Shown: positions 8,844 to 18,876, counted from the stretch's first letter. The stretch: DNA of 64,000 bases from Ferrovum sp. PN-J185 (GCF_001581925.1 NZ_LQZA01000002.1:62001-126000), one strand, 5' to 3'. Notes: a model not told the origin generated them from the sequence alone. Made by a program: numbers and translations.

Positions 8844-8875
8844 ATATCTTTAAGATATAGATATCTTAAAGATAT
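8844..8875 (-). promoter_or_regulatory. Tandem operator upstream of the PemK-type operon
   Basis: Two 15-bp palindromes sit 17 bp apart: ATATCTT-T-AAGATAT at 8844-8858 and ATATCTT-A-AAGATAT at 8861-8875. The inner arms also form AAGATAT-AG-ATATCTT. Together they give four alternating half-sites starting 20 bp upstream of the antitoxin ATG. This is the expected layout for cooperative autorepression by a dimeric antitoxin. Confidence 0.75.
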
Positions 8876-8975
8876 GTCAAATCGAACAAGTACTTTGTTT
8901 AAATTATTCCAACAGAAGACTTCATATAGATTAAATTTTTTCAACATCTAATAAACAATTAGTTGATAATAAATA

Positions 8976-9004
8976 TTGAGTCATTTTAAACGACGCGTTA
9001 TCCT
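8976..9004 (+). promoter_or_regulatory. Probable rpiA promoter
   Basis: TTGAGT (8976-8981) and TATCCT (8999-9004) are separated by 17 bp and lie just upstream of the AAGGAGAG ribosome-binding site of rpiA. The match to sigma-70 is moderate. Confidence 0.5.
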
Positions 9005-9024
9005 GACAAGTAAGGAGAGAGATA

Positions 9025-9690
9025 ATGACGCAAGATGAACTTAAACAACAGGCTGCTAAAAAAGCCATCGATTACGTTCCAGATGACGCCATCATTGGTG
9101 TTGGTACTGGATCCACTGTGAATTTCTTTATTCAAGAACTCGCAAAAGTTAAACACCGTATTGAAGGTGCCGTATCAAGCTCAGAAAACTCTACTAAACT
9201 ACTTAAAGCAGCAGGAATCCCTGTTTATGATTTAAACAGCGTTGATGAATTGCCGGTCTATGTGGATGGAGCTGATGAAATTACTGAACACTTTGCCATG
9301 CTAAAAGGGGGAGGTGGTGCTCTCACTCGCGAAAAAATCATTGCTGCTGTGGCAAAACGATTTGTATGTATTGCTGATGAGAAAAAACTGGTTCCTCTTC
9401 TTGGCCAATTTCCTCTCCCCATAGAGGTTATACCTATGGCGCGTAGCTATGTGGCTCGTGAGATAATGAAGCTTGGCGGCCAACCTGTTTTACGTCAAGG
9501 TTTTGTGACTGATAACGGTAATATTATTTTAGACGTACATCATATGACGATACTTAACCCAGTGGAGCTTGAGGATAAAATCACTGCGATTACTGGAGTC
9601 GTTATGTGTGGGCTCTTTGCTAAAAGACCTGCAGACACGTTAATTTTAGCGAAAAGTGGTGGTGTGAGTGTTAAGGAACGTTTAGCATAA
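9025..9690 (+). CDS. rpiA: Ribose-5-phosphate isomerase A
   Basis: This enzyme interconverts ribose 5-phosphate and ribulose 5-phosphate in the pentose phosphate pathway (and in the Calvin cycle where present). The 221 residues match the family length. Key segments are '[11 protein letters not shown]' (phosphate loop), 'DGADEI' and '[13 protein letters not shown]', which contain the catalytic Asp, Lys and Glu. It has a strong ribosome-binding site (AAGGAGAGAG). phoU follows 62 bp downstream on the same strand; the two may be co-transcribed, but functional linkage is not expected. Confidence 0.96.
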   Translation: MTQDELKQQAAKKAIDYVPDDAIIGVGTGSTVNFFIQELAKVKHRIEGAVSSSENSTKLLKAAGIPVYDLNSVDELPVYVDGADEITEHFAMLKGGGGALTREKIIAAVAKRFVCIADEKKLVPLLGQFPLPIEVIPMARSYVAREIMKLGGQPVLRQGFVTDNGNIILDVHHMTILNPVELEDKITAITGVVMCGLFAKRPADTLILAKSGGVSVKERLA

Positions 9691-9752
9691 TACTGAGTCT
9701 TAATTATTATAAAAATGAAACATTTAGCTTTCACTGATGAAGAGGGCAAACT

Positions 9753-10469
9753 ATGTCAACAACACTGCACACAATAAAACAGTTTGATGTGGAACTTGAG
9801 GCTGTTCGTGCCAAAGTTCTTGAGATGGGTGGTTTAGTCGAAGAACAGATTGAAAAAGCCGTTGAGGCCTTACATGAAGCTGATTTAGCTTTGGCTGATC
9901 ATGTTATTGCAGAAGACCACCATGTTAATGCCTTAGAAGTAAGCATTGATGAGAACTGTACTTTTATTATTGCTAGACGCCAGCCCGCTGCCAGTGACTT
10001 ACGGTTAATTATTGCTATCATTAAAACCATTACTGATTTAGAGCGTATGGGTGATGAAGCAGAAAAAATTGCGCGTATGGCTAAAATGATTCATACCTCA
10101 GAGCGACTCATGCATACACGTCCTGTGGATTTACGTCATGTGGCTCAGCTTGCGGTAGACATGCTTCGCCGTGCTCTGGATTCTTTTGCCAGGTTAGATA
10201 CCAATACTGCCATGCAAATTTTGCGTGATGATTTAGATGTGGATGAATCCTTTAGAGGGATTTTGCGCCAACTCATCACTTTCATGATGGAAGACCCTCG
10301 TACCATTTCTAATTCAATTGAGCTACTCTTTGCCGCCAAAGCCATTGAGCGTATTGGCGACCATGCCAAAAATATTGCTGAATACGTGATTTTCCTTGTT
10401 AAAGGAAAGGATGTGCGTCATACCTCGGTTGAGGAAATCGAAAAAGAAGTTGTCGCACCACTTTTCTAA
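9753..10469 (+). CDS. phoU: Phosphate signalling regulator PhoU
   Basis: PhoU links the PstSCAB phosphate transporter to the PhoR/PhoB two-component system and keeps the Pho regulon off when phosphate is plentiful. The 238-residue, all-helical protein has the two repeated PhoU three-helix modules, each with an acidic metal-binding 'ExxxD' type motif ('ERMGDEAEKIARM' in the first, 'ERIGDHAKNIAEYV' in the second). No pst or pho genes are adjacent here, so the phosphate system must be encoded elsewhere. Its stop is only 5 bp from the stop of convergent yggX. Confidence 0.95.
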   Translation: MSTTLHTIKQFDVELEAVRAKVLEMGGLVEEQIEKAVEALHEADLALADHVIAEDHHVNALEVSIDENCTFIIARRQPAASDLRLIIAIIKTITDLERMGDEAEKIARMAKMIHTSERLMHTRPVDLRHVAQLAVDMLRRALDSFARLDTNTAMQILRDDLDVDESFRGILRQLITFMMEDPRTISNSIELLFAAKAIERIGDHAKNIAEYVIFLVKGKDVRHTSVEEIEKEVVAPLF

Positions 10470-10474
10470 TCACA

Positions 10475-10747
10475 TTAAGCCTTGGGTGGAACGTAACCCG
10501 AGGCTTGTTCTGCTCCATCGCCAAAGAAATGCGCTTCCATTTGCTTAGCTAAATAAGCACGAGCGGAGGCATCAGCTAAATTAAGGCGGTTTTCATTGAT
10601 AAGCATAGTTTGATGGCGAATCCAGCCAGCCCAAGCTTCCTGAGAGACTTCATTATAAATACGCATACCAAGCTCTCCTGGATAGGGAGGTCTATCTAGT
10701 CCCGGAGCTTCTTTTTTTAACTTAATACAATGTACTGTTCTTGCCAT
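10475..10747 (-). CDS. yggX: Probable Fe(2+)-trafficking / oxidative damage protein YggX
   Basis: A 90-residue cytoplasmic protein typical of the YggX family, which protects Fe-S clusters from oxidants and is thought to handle Fe(II). The start '[24 protein letters not shown]' (in parts) and the '[11 protein letters not shown]' helix are diagnostic, and the single conserved Cys7 is present. It lies 17 bp downstream of argA on the same strand, an arrangement common in Betaproteobacteria, so the two are probably co-transcribed. Confidence 0.95.
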   Translation of the reverse strand: MARTVHCIKLKKEAPGLDRPPYPGELGMRIYNEVSQEAWAGWIRHQTMLINENRLNLADASARAYLAKQMEAHFFGDGAEQASGYVPPKA

Positions 10748-10764
10748 AATATTCTTTCAAACCT

Positions 10765-12081
10765 TTAAGCCAATTGTTTAACAAACACTTTTGAGCGACG
10801 CTGATAATTATAGAGTTCTTGTTTTTTCTTAGGTAGTTGATCAATAGTGGTCTCTAAAAATCCTCTTTCCACAAACCATTGACCTGTACGGGTACTTAGC
10901 AAAAAGAGCCGTCTAATCCCCATGCTTTTAGCTTGTAACTCAATATATTTAAGTAACTTATCACCACGTCCAATATTTCTAAAACCAGGATTGATAGCAA
11001 GGGCTGCAAGCTCTGCTGATCCTTCTTCCGTGAACGGATATAAAGCCACACAACCAATAATCTGCCCCTCATGAAGCATGACAGAAAAGCGATGAATTTC
11101 TGATTCAAGCAGAGCACGGTTACGTTTAACCAGTACCCCGTCTGCTTCTAAGGGCTCAATTAATCGGACTAAGCCTGGAATATCATCAGCAGTGGCGGCC
11201 CGTAATACATCATTCATATCACGGGTCACCATCGTACCAATACCTTCACGGGTGAAGAGCTCTTGAATCAGCGCCCCATCTACATGACGACTAATTAAGT
11301 GAGTTTTTGTGACTCCCTGTTGGCAGGCTTTCACAGCACAGGGTAAAAAGAAAGCCACATCCTCTGTTAATTGTTCAGGCTTATTAAGCAAGGCTTCAGC
11401 TTCAATAGCACTCATTTCTGATAGAGTCTCACCTAAAGCATTCAGTACACCTGGCGTGTCTGTCATGAAAATAAGTTTTTCTGCTGAAAGAGCAATAGCC
11501 GTAGCCGTAGCGACTTCTTCTACAGTTAAATTGTAAACTTCGCCTGTGAGAGAGTAACCAAGAGGGGGTAACAGCACAATCTCTTGATCATCAAGACGTC
11601 TTCTAATACCCACCGCATCCACTCGTCTGACTAATCCCGTGTGCTGAAAATCCACCCCATCTACCACACCAATTGGACGAGCCATCACAAAATTACCACT
11701 GGCAATACGTATTGATGATCCTGCCATAGGGGAATTAGCAATACCCATGGACATCTGTGCTTCAATTTCAAAACCCAGTGTTGCAGCAGCCTCTATAACA
11801 CAACCTAAGGCTTCTGAATCCGTCACCCTTACCCCTTTAACATAACGTGGTTTTAATCCTTTTTGTTTAAGACGTGCCTCAGTTTGGGGACGGGCACCAT
11901 GCACCAGCACCAAACGGACACCTAAACTTTGTAGCAAGTTAAGATCATGAGTGAGGGCAATAAATTTACCATCAGCCACCACCTCACCGCCAAAAGCGAT
12001 CACAAAAGTACGATCACGAAAGGCGTGAATATAGGGTGCTGCTGAGCGAAACCAGTTAACAAAAGAGTCTGTTTTATTCAT
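10765..12081 (-). CDS. argA: Amino-acid N-acetyltransferase (N-acetylglutamate synthase)
   Basis: This enzyme acetylates glutamate with acetyl-CoA, the first step of arginine synthesis. The 438-residue protein has an N-terminal amino-acid kinase-like domain (about 1-290, 'VIAFGGEVV', 'LVHGARPQ'), which in ArgA is regulatory and binds arginine. The C-terminal GNAT domain (about 295-435) includes 'GCVALYPF' and 'NIGRGDKLLKYIE', the acetyl-CoA loop. The start has no ribosome-binding site: a perfect TATAAT lies 7 bases upstream of the ATG, suggesting a leaderless or nearly leaderless transcript. yggX follows in the same direction. Confidence 0.95.
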   Translation of the reverse strand: MNKTDSFVNWFRSAAPYIHAFRDRTFVIAFGGEVVADGKFIALTHDLNLLQSLGVRLVLVHGARPQTEARLKQKGLKPRYVKGVRVTDSEALGCVIEAAATLGFEIEAQMSMGIANSPMAGSSIRIASGNFVMARPIGVVDGVDFQHTGLVRRVDAVGIRRRLDDQEIVLLPPLGYSLTGEVYNLTVEEVATATAIALSAEKLIFMTDTPGVLNALGETLSEMSAIEAEALLNKPEQLTEDVAFFLPCAVKACQQGVTKTHLISRHVDGALIQELFTREGIGTMVTRDMNDVLRAATADDIPGLVRLIEPLEADGVLVKRNRALLESEIHRFSVMLHEGQIIGCVALYPFTEEGSAELAALAINPGFRNIGRGDKLLKYIELQAKSMGIRRLFLLSTRTGQWFVERGFLETTIDQLPKKKQELYNYQRRSKVFVKQLA

Positions 12082-12088
12082 AGTTATG

Positions 12089-12094
12089 ATTATA
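12089..12094 (-). promoter_or_regulatory. argA -10 box placed for a leaderless mRNA
   Basis: On the minus strand TATAAT (complement of 12089-12094) is followed by 7 bases and then the argA ATG. Transcription would start at or next to the A of ATG. No good -35 was seen, and no ribosome-binding site is present. Confidence 0.45.
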
Positions 12095-12109
12095 ACGATA
12101 CGGGCTTAT

Positions 12110-12841
12110 TTAGCTAGTAAAATCTCCCCATAGTTGTTGTGCTACAGAGAGAATCGCAAGACCTGCTGTCTCTGTTCTCAACACCCTAGGACCCAATCTG
12201 ATCGAACTAAATTGGTAACGCGCCAACAGAGTCATCTCCTCAGGACTAAACCCCCCTTCAGGCCCCACAGCGAACACCACTGACTCACCCTTTTGATAAG
12301 TTAACTCCCTCATGGTCACACTGGCTTGTGGATGTAACACTACTTTTTTATCTATACTAAGATGAGATGTCCATGATTCTAATGATTGTGGCGTGTGAAT
12401 AATGGGGATATGATTTCTACCGCTTTGCTCACAAGCACTAATGGCAATATTGAGCCAGCGCTCAACTCGTGGCTTCACTTTATCTTGCGTTAATTTAACC
12501 ATTGAGCGTTCTGTCATGAGCGGCATTATTTCTTTTACACCAAGCTCCACAGCCTTTTGAATTACCCAATCCATTTTGTCGTGATTGAGTAATGCTTGAG
12601 CTAAAGAAATGGTTAAAGGCGACTCACGGTTTTCCGTAGATTGAGCAATGAGTACTACTTCAGCCGCCTGTTTGGTGACACTTACAATTTTTACATGGTA
12701 TTCCGTAGAACTCCCATCAAAAAGAGTTATCTCATCATCAATGGATAAGCGTAATACCCGAATGGCATGATGAAAAACCGCATCAGGCAGTGCCCAACGC
12801 TGTTGGTTGGGAATGGGTGTAGGACTGTAAAAACGAGACAT
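12110..12841 (-). CDS. rsmE: 16S rRNA m3U1498 methyltransferase
   Basis: RsmE methylates N3 of U1498 in 16S rRNA using S-adenosylmethionine. An N-terminal PUA-like domain (about 1-70, 'MSRFYSPTPI', 'HHAIRVLRLSIDDEI') precedes a SPOUT (trefoil knot) methyltransferase domain. The knot motifs 'VVFAVGPEGGFSPEE' and 'RLGPRVLRTETAGLAIL' near the C-terminus are diagnostic. I placed the start at the ATG complementing 12839-12841, 11 codons inside the longest ORF, because AAGG lies 8 bases upstream and the family begins MxRFY. It is divergent from the IMPase gene. Confidence 0.93.
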   Translation of the reverse strand: MSRFYSPTPIPNQQRWALPDAVFHHAIRVLRLSIDDEITLFDGSSTEYHVKIVSVTKQAAEVVLIAQSTENRESPLTISLAQALLNHDKMDWVIQKAVELGVKEIMPLMTERSMVKLTQDKVKPRVERWLNIAISACEQSGRNHIPIIHTPQSLESWTSHLSIDKKVVLHPQASVTMRELTYQKGESVVFAVGPEGGFSPEEMTLLARYQFSSIRLGPRVLRTETAGLAILSVAQQLWGDFTS

Positions 12842-12893
12842 AGCAACCTTATCCAGCAATCTATTAATAACCAACTAATGCTATCATGGCACT

Positions 12894-13682
12894 ATGCGTT
12901 TACCTTTAATTAATTTAATTAAATCCGTTGCCAAACAAGAGGTTGTACCCCGCTATCATCAGGCACTGCAACACCGTAAATTAGATGGCAGTATTTGTAC
13001 TGAAGCTGATCTCTGCACTCAGTCAGTACTCTCCACAACACTACTCAGTCTTAAACACTGCCCTATTCTGGGGGAGGAAATGAGTACTGAGGAGCAATTG
13101 GCCATATGGCAATCACATGATGACTATTTATGGTGTATTGATCCCATTGATGGCACCTCAAACTTTGCTAATGGCATTGACTACTTCGCCATCTCTGTGG
13201 CTCTTCTTTATCAAGGTATACCGGTACTAGGTGTGGTCTACAACCCCATCACCGATGAAGCTTACAGTGCTGAACAAGGTGGTGGGGCATGGTGTAATGA
13301 CACGCCACTCACCCAGAAACCTCGCTCAAAAGCTCTTCATGAAGCTATAGCTTCTGTGGATTTTAAGCGCTTACCCAAAGATCTTGCACAGCACTTAAGC
13401 ATTCAACCACCCTATGCCTCACAAAGAAATTTTGGTGCCTGTGCTCTTGAATGGTGTCATGTGGCTGCAGGTAAATTTGATGTTTATCTCCATGGTGGAC
13501 AAAAGCTATGGGATTACGCTGCTGGCTCTTTAATTTTAAAAGAGGCTGGCGGGGTATTTTTAACGCTAAACCAAGAACCTTTTTGGCATCAGCATCAACC
13601 CTGGCAACGCTCAGTGATTGCAGCGCATGACGCTCATTTATTTGATCAATGGCTTAATTGGTTTAAAAGCCATTCTTTTTAG
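12894..13682 (+). CDS. Inositol monophosphatase family protein
   Basis: A 262-residue Mg-dependent, Li-sensitive-type phosphatase. The family signatures are clear: 'GEEM' (metal-ligand Glu), 'WCIDPIDGTSNFANG' at about residues 80-94 with the two metal Asp residues, and 'LWDYAAGSLILKEAGG' near residue 210. Possible substrates are inositol phosphates, histidinol phosphate, PAP (CysQ-like) or fructose-1,6-bisphosphate; the sequence alone does not decide between them. There is no ribosome-binding site. TATCAT lies 6 bases upstream of the ATG, as in other possible leaderless genes of this window. The EVE gene follows after 10 bp and is probably co-transcribed. Confidence 0.88.
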   Translation: MRLPLINLIKSVAKQEVVPRYHQALQHRKLDGSICTEADLCTQSVLSTTLLSLKHCPILGEEMSTEEQLAIWQSHDDYLWCIDPIDGTSNFANGIDYFAISVALLYQGIPVLGVVYNPITDEAYSAEQGGGAWCNDTPLTQKPRSKALHEAIASVDFKRLPKDLAQHLSIQPPYASQRNFGACALEWCHVAAGKFDVYLHGGQKLWDYAAGSLILKEAGGVFLTLNQEPFWHQHQPWQRSVIAAHDAHLFDQWLNWFKSHSF

Positions 13683-13692
13683 GATAAATAAT

Positions 13693-14154
13693 ATGGCTCA
13701 ACAAGTTTGGTTAATGAAATCAGAACCCGAAGAAGTCAGTATTGATGATGTACTGGCCATGCCCAAAAAAACTGTGGCATGGACTGGGGTCAGAAACTAT
13801 CAAGCACGTAACTTTATGATGCGTGATATGCAAGTGGGTGATATTGTTTTGTTTTATCACTCAAGCTGTCCGCAGCCTGGCATAGTGGGTCTTGCTAGAG
13901 TAGCTAGCAAGCCTTACCCTGATGCCACACAATTTGATCCCACTTCTAAATATTTTGATATGAAAGCCACGCTGAATAAACCTCGCTGGTTTCATGTGGA
14001 TGTACAAATAACTCAAAAAACGCGCTGGATTGGCCTTAAAGAACTGAGAGATCAACCGCAACTCTCAAGTATGCGCCTGTTAGCAAAAGGTAATCGACTA
14101 TCGATTACTCCCGTGAGTGAAGAGGAGTGGCAAGTTATCCAAACATTACTCTAA
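13693..14154 (+). CDS. EVE domain protein
   Basis: A 153-residue single-domain EVE (PUA-like superfamily) protein. Such domains bind modified bases in RNA or DNA; the bacterial one-domain form is widespread but its role is unsettled. Visible are 'WLMKSEPEEVSIDDV' at the start, 'WTGVRNYQARNFM', 'GDIVLFYHSSCPQPGIVGLARV' (in parts) and 'RWFHVDVQ', all conserved in the family. I chose the ATG at 13693 with AGGA about 8 bases upstream rather than the longer ORF at 13618, which would overlap the IMPase gene by 65 bp. Confidence 0.9.
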   Translation: MAQQVWLMKSEPEEVSIDDVLAMPKKTVAWTGVRNYQARNFMMRDMQVGDIVLFYHSSCPQPGIVGLARVASKPYPDATQFDPTSKYFDMKATLNKPRWFHVDVQITQKTRWIGLKELRDQPQLSSMRLLAKGNRLSITPVSEEEWQVIQTLL

Positions 14155-14208
14155 CTTCTGACTCATCATGTTTTTTAGTCAGCGTCAGGTCTGTTGGCGG
14201 ATATCACT

Positions 14209-15087
14209 CTATTTGGTGAGATATTGCCACGCCTCAAGGTATTTATTGTGTGTCACTTGAATCACATCAGGTGGCAACAGTGGCGCTGGAGGCGCTTTAT
14301 TCCATTTAATTTTTTCTAACCAATTACGTACATATTGTTTATCAAAACTCTCAGGACTGGTGCCGACTTGATAAGAGTCTTTAGGCCAAAAGCGTGAAGA
14401 ATCGGGAGTGAGCACTTCATCCATTAAAACTAACTCACCCTGGTCATTTAAACCAAACTCAAACTTAGTGTCGGCAATAATAATACCTCTTTCTAGGGCA
14501 TAATCCGCCGCCCGTTGATAAAGCTTAATTGAGATATCTCTTACTTCAGTGGCAAGTTCTTGTCCCACAGCGCGACAAGCTTGTTCAAAAGAAATATTTT
14601 CATCATGATCGCCCACTGCCGCTTTGGTGGCTGGGGTAAAAAGAGGCTGAGGTAATTTGTCAGCGCGTTGTAGCCCATCAGGCAGCTTAATACCACACAC
14701 ACTATGACTATCTTGATATTCTTTCCAACCGGATCCTTCTAGGTATCCACGTACCACAGCCTCTAACGGCACACCCTTTAGACGCTTTACCACCACCGAG
14801 CGGTCTTTTACTTGATCCACTTCTGACGGGGCAACTACTGACTCTGGAGCGATGCCTGAAAGATGATTAGCGATAAGGGGCTCAAACATCTTGAACCAAA
14901 ACAAACTAAATTGATTGAGGATTTTGCCCTTTCCTGGAATACCATTTGGAAAGACCACATCAAAGGCCGATAAACGATCTGTGGTGATCATTAATAAATG
15001 GTCATCGCCAACGGCGTAAATATCTCTAACCTTACCTTTAGCAACCAATGGTAAAGAAGTAATGTTTGTTTCAATTAATGCGTTCAT
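14209..15087 (-). CDS. purC: Phosphoribosylaminoimidazole-succinocarboxamide synthase
   Basis: SAICAR synthase joins aspartate to CAIR with ATP in de novo purine synthesis. The 292-residue length and the motifs '[17 protein letters not shown]' (in parts), 'TTDRLSAFD', '[14 protein letters not shown]' and '[14 protein letters not shown]' are diagnostic of the longer (non-E. coli) form. Its ATG overlaps the pyk stop by 4 bp, so it is the last gene of a gap-pgk-pyk-purC operon. An inverted repeat CTGACT/AGTCAG lies beyond its stop at 14158-14182, but its T-run is in the loop, so it is not a convincing terminator. Confidence 0.96.
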   Translation of the reverse strand: MNALIETNITSLPLVAKGKVRDIYAVGDDHLLMITTDRLSAFDVVFPNGIPGKGKILNQFSLFWFKMFEPLIANHLSGIAPESVVAPSEVDQVKDRSVVVKRLKGVPLEAVVRGYLEGSGWKEYQDSHSVCGIKLPDGLQRADKLPQPLFTPATKAAVGDHDENISFEQACRAVGQELATEVRDISIKLYQRAADYALERGIIIADTKFEFGLNDQGELVLMDEVLTPDSSRFWPKDSYQVGTSPESFDKQYVRNWLEKIKWNKAPPAPLLPPDVIQVTHNKYLEAWQYLTK

Positions 15088-16517
15088 GTTAGATGTGAGT
15101 GCTCGCCAACTCGAATAATTTTAAGAGTATTCGTTCCCCCTGGAATACCAATAGGTTCACCAATCGTGAGCAAAATGATATCACCAACGGACACAGCCCC
15201 TAAGGCTAACAGCTTTTGCTCTGCCATGGCAATAACTTCTGCAGAAGAACGGTTCTCATGTTGGAAATCCAAGGGATATACCCCTCGAAATAACGTCACA
15301 CGACGCTGCGTACTCTCATTGGGAGTGAGAGCAAAAATAGGGACATCCATGTCAGAGCGTGACACCAATAACGCGGTGGTGCCACTTTGAGTAAGTGCTG
15401 CGATGGCTTTAACTTGTAAATGTCTCGTGGTATGAATAACCGCTCGCGCAACGGCTTTTTCTACTCGGTCGATGGGATCATTATCGAGAATCGTGACCTC
15501 CGGCATGGCTTCTTTTTCTGCCTCATTACATACTCTGGCCATAGCGGCAATGGCTTCCACTGGAAACTGACCGGCAGCAGACTCAGCGGATAACATCACC
15601 GCATCCGTTCCATCCAATACGGCGTTTGCTACATCTGATACCTCAGCGCGAGTGGGGACTGGACTTGAAATCATGGATTCCATCATCTGCGTTGCTGTAA
15701 TGATGGTTCGATTCATTTGTCGTGCTAAACGAATCATGCGTTTTTGTAGGGCAGGGACCACGGCATCCCCCACTTCAACGGCCAAGTCTCCGCGCGCCAC
15801 CATGATGGAGTCGCTGGCACGAATAATATCTTCAAGCGCATCAATGGCTTCAGCGCGCTCAATTTTAGCTTGGATTTGCGCTTCCCAGCCAGCCTCCTTA
15901 AGTAGACGTCTTGCGTAATCCATATCATCGCCTGATCGTGGAAATGATACCGCGAGATAATCCACTTTTAATCGTGCTGCAAGGTGAATGTCTTGAATAT
16001 CTTTATCGGTCAAGGCAGGTGCTGTAAGCCCACCACCACGACGATTAATACCCTTGTTATTGGACAACACACCACCTTGTACCACTTTGGTGAAGACTTG
16101 GTTACCGACCACTTGAATAACGGTTAACTCGATTTTGCCGTCATCCAGAAGAAGTGCATCCCCTGCTTTTACATCCTGAGGGAGAGCTTTGTAATCCAAG
16201 CCAACACGGGTTTCATCCCCCAATTGACAATCAGCATCTAAAATAAACTCAGCATGAGGCTGTAATGTAATGCGCTGATCCTTGAATTTACCCACCCGTA
16301 TTTTAGGCCCCTGCAGATCACCTAAAATGCCGACGGTTCGCCCAAGTTTTTTGGCAATACGTCGAATCAGTTCTGCTCGTGCTAAATGATCTTCATCCGT
16401 ACCATGAGAAAAATTAAGGCGGGCCACATCCATACCCGCCAAAATCATTTTCTCGAGCACTTCAGGAGTGCTTGAAGCAGGCCCAATGGTGGCAACAATT
16501 TTGGTGCGTCTTGGCAT
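15084..16517 (-). CDS. pyk: Pyruvate kinase
   Basis: Pyruvate kinase converts phosphoenolpyruvate and ADP to pyruvate and ATP. The 477-residue protein starts '[16 protein letters not shown]' and contains 'ARLNFSHG', the catalytic Lys/Glu segment '[17 protein letters not shown]', '[12 protein letters not shown]' and '[10 protein letters not shown]'. The C-terminal domain (about 350-477) is the allosteric lobe. It sits between pgk and purC in the operon and overlaps purC by 4 bp. The 57-bp gap to pgk contains half of an unusual 22-bp tandem duplication. Confidence 0.97.
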   Translation of the reverse strand: MPRRTKIVATIGPASSTPEVLEKMILAGMDVARLNFSHGTDEDHLARAELIRRIAKKLGRTVGILGDLQGPKIRVGKFKDQRITLQPHAEFILDADCQLGDETRVGLDYKALPQDVKAGDALLLDDGKIELTVIQVVGNQVFTKVVQGGVLSNNKGINRRGGGLTAPALTDKDIQDIHLAARLKVDYLAVSFPRSGDDMDYARRLLKEAGWEAQIQAKIERAEAIDALEDIIRASDSIMVARGDLAVEVGDAVVPALQKRMIRLARQMNRTIITATQMMESMISSPVPTRAEVSDVANAVLDGTDAVMLSAESAAGQFPVEAIAAMARVCNEAEKEAMPEVTILDNDPIDRVEKAVARAVIHTTRHLQVKAIAALTQSGTTALLVSRSDMDVPIFALTPNESTQRRVTLFRGVYPLDFQHENRSSAEVIAMAEQKLLALGAVSVGDIILLTIGEPIGIPGGTNTLKIIRVGEHSHLT

Positions 16518-16540
16518 ACTCTCCTCTCTCCCTATTCTAT

Positions 16541-16584
16541 TTTATTGGTGCCTTAACCTTGATTTATTGGTGCCTTAACCTTGA
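16541..16584. repeat. 22-bp perfect tandem duplication at the pgk 3' end
   Basis: Positions 16541-16562 and 16563-16584 are identical 22-mers beginning TTTATTGGTGCC. The second copy covers the last three codons and the stop of pgk (16575-16577). The first lies in the pgk-pyk gap and repeats the stop region. The duplication leaves both reading frames intact. Confidence 0.95.
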
Positions 16585-17756
16585 GCTCTGTCTTCTAGTA
16601 CTTTTACAGCTGGTAGTTCTCTTCCTTCTAAAAACTCTAAAAATGCGCCGCCACCTGTTGAGATGTAGGAAACTTGATCGGCTATTTTATACTTTGCTAC
16701 TGCCGCTAACGTGTCCCCTCCTCCTGCAATAGAGAAGCCTTGTGATCTGGCAATGGCCATGGCTAAGGTTTTGGTACCCTCGCCAAACTGATCAAACTCA
16801 AATACTCCCACAGGACCATTCCAGACGATGGTACCCGCTGTTTCAAGAATACCAGCAAGTTGCTTGGCTGTCTGAGGACCAATATCAAAAATCATGTCAT
16901 CATCAGCGACCTCATCAACACTCTTGATAACAGCCGGTTCTTTTTCTGAAAAGGCTTTACCTACAACCACATCTACAGGAATAGGTACATCTCCACCACG
17001 TTGACGAGCTGCCTCAATAATTTTTTGCGCTTCAGGCACCAAATCAGGTTCAGCCAGTGACTTACCTATTTTTTTACCGGCAGCCAGCAAAAACGTGTTA
17101 GCAATACCCCCGCCAACAATTAACTGATCGACTTTTGCAGATAAGGTAGAAAGCACAGTGAGTTTGGTTGAGACTTTAGAACCCGCCACAATCGCCACCA
17201 GAGGGCGTTTAGGCTCTTTTAATGCCTTCCCTAGTGCGTCAAGCTCTGCTGCAAGAAGAGGTCCAGCACAGGCTTTGGGTGCGAATTTAGCCACACCATG
17301 GGTTGAGGCTTCAGCACGATGAGCCGTACCAAAGGCATCCATGACAAATACGTCGCACAAAGCGGCCATTTTCTTGGACAATTCTTCGTTGTCTTTCTTT
17401 TCACCTGGATTAAAACGGACATTTTCAAACATCACCACCTGTCCTGGTACAACATCGGGCGTGCTCTGTAACCAGTTTTGAATGAGTTTTACTTCACGGC
17501 CCAGAAGTTTACTTAAATGTTGAGCCACAGGCTTTAATGAAAACTCCTCTTCATAGACGCCCTCAGTGGGGCGTCCAAGATGCGACATGAGCATAACAGC
17601 AGCATTGTGTTTTAATGCCAACTCAATGGTTGGCAAGCTTGCTCGAATGCGCGTGTCATCTGTTATGGCACCGTCTTTTAAAGGCACATTAAAGTCCACA
17701 CGAATTAAACAGCGCTGTTGTGCCAAATCTAAATCTTGCATACGTAATATAGACAT
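16575..17756 (-). CDS. pgk: Phosphoglycerate kinase
   Basis: Phosphoglycerate kinase transfers phosphate between 1,3-bisphosphoglycerate and ADP in glycolysis, gluconeogenesis or the Calvin cycle. The 393-residue protein shows '[11 protein letters not shown]', 'LMSHLGRP', '[16 protein letters not shown]' and the hinge/nucleotide segments '[13 protein letters not shown]' and 'WNGPVGVFE', with the glycine loop '[11 protein letters not shown]' near the C-terminus. It lies 21 bp downstream of gap. The 3' end sits inside a 22-bp tandem duplication, but the protein is complete. Confidence 0.97.
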   Translation of the reverse strand: MSILRMQDLDLAQQRCLIRVDFNVPLKDGAITDDTRIRASLPTIELALKHNAAVMLMSHLGRPTEGVYEEEFSLKPVAQHLSKLLGREVKLIQNWLQSTPDVVPGQVVMFENVRFNPGEKKDNEELSKKMAALCDVFVMDAFGTAHRAEASTHGVAKFAPKACAGPLLAAELDALGKALKEPKRPLVAIVAGSKVSTKLTVLSTLSAKVDQLIVGGGIANTFLLAAGKKIGKSLAEPDLVPEAQKIIEAARQRGGDVPIPVDVVVGKAFSEKEPAVIKSVDEVADDDMIFDIGPQTAKQLAGILETAGTIVWNGPVGVFEFDQFGEGTKTLAMAIARSQGFSIAGGGDTLAAVAKYKIADQVSYISTGGGAFLEFLEGRELPAVKVLEDRAQG

Positions 17757-17777
17757 GATGAATAGCTCTCCAAAAAG

Positions 17778-18788
17778 TTATTTTGCAGCCATCCAAGCAG
17801 CGGTCACATCTAACATACGGTTACTAAAGCCCCACTCATTGTCATACCATGACAATACTTTGACTAAATTACCACCTGATACTTTTGTCAAACCAGCATC
17901 AAAGGTGCTTGATGCCGGATCATGATTAAAGTCCACTGACACGAGAGGCGCTGTGTTGTAATTTAAAATCCCTTTTAATGGTCCCTCTGAGGCGGCTTTC
18001 ATAATGGCGTTTACTTCATCCACAGTAGTAGCGCGCGCTGCTTCAAAAGTTAAATCAACTAAAGACACATTAATGGTGGGGACACGTACTGCAAAGCCAT
18101 CTAATTTACCATTTAATTCAGGTAATACGAGACCAACAGCCGCAGCGGCACCAGTTTTAGTAGGGATCATTGACATGGTGGCAGAACGAGCACGGTGTAA
18201 ATCACTGTGATAGACGTCTGTTAATACCTGATCGTTAGTGTAAGAGTGAACGGTGGTCATCAATCCTTTGACCACACCAATCGCTTCATGTAATGGTTTC
18301 ACTAAAGGCGCTAAACAGTTAGTAGTACATGAGGCATTAGAAATCACTGTCATTGATGAGTTAAGAACACTATGGTTAACACCATAAACAACTGTGGCAT
18401 CCACATCTTTTCCGCCAGGTGCTGAGATAATCACTTTCTTGGCACCACCTGTTAAGTGAGCTGAGGCTTTTTCTTTGGTGGTGAATAAACCTGTACATTC
18501 AAGTACCACATCCGCCCCCACACTGCCCCATGGAATTTCGGCAGGATTTCGTTGTGAAAACACTTTAATTTTATCGCCATTAACGATAATTGAATCACCC
18601 TCAACGCGTACTTCCCCAGAAAATTTTCCATGGGCTGTGTCATAACGGGTTAAGTGAGCATTCGTTTCTGAGTTGCCCAAGTCGTTAATCGCTACCACTT
18701 GAATATCTTTACGTCCAGACTCATACAATGCACGAAGAACATTGCGTCCAATACGGCCATAACCATTAATACCAATACGAATTGTCAT
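17778..18788 (-). CDS. gap: Glyceraldehyde-3-phosphate dehydrogenase
   Basis: GAPDH interconverts glyceraldehyde 3-phosphate and 1,3-bisphosphoglycerate. The 336-residue protein has the Rossmann motif 'INGYGRIGR', an Asp at position 36 ('VVAINDLG') that usually favours NAD, and the catalytic Cys154 in '[12 protein letters not shown]'. It is the first gene of gap-pgk-pyk-purC and diverges from a CbbR-like LysR regulator. The promoter (-10 TATGAT, -35 TTGTAT) overlaps a palindromic site that the regulator probably binds. In autotrophs such a gene serves the reductive Calvin cycle as well as glycolysis. Confidence 0.97.
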   Translation of the reverse strand: MTIRIGINGYGRIGRNVLRALYESGRKDIQVVAINDLGNSETNAHLTRYDTAHGKFSGEVRVEGDSIIVNGDKIKVFSQRNPAEIPWGSVGADVVLECTGLFTTKEKASAHLTGGAKKVIISAPGGKDVDATVVYGVNHSVLNSSMTVISNASCTTNCLAPLVKPLHEAIGVVKGLMTTVHSYTNDQVLTDVYHSDLHRARSATMSMIPTKTGAAAAVGLVLPELNGKLDGFAVRVPTINVSLVDLTFEAARATTVDEVNAIMKAASEGPLKGILNYNTAPLVSVDFNHDPASSTFDAGLTKVSGGNLVKVLSWYDNEWGFSNRMLDVTAAWMAAK

Positions 18789-18876
18789 TATTTCTCCCCC
18801 TAGTGAGATTTTTTAAAAAACTGTCACCACTTAAGCTCATTTTTGTTAGATACTTAGTAAGTGTTACATAACTGTC

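Noticed and set aside
14158-14182. CTGACT/AGTCAG hairpin as a terminator between EVE gene and purC
   Set aside because: The T-run lies in the loop, not after the stem, and the stem is only 6 bp.
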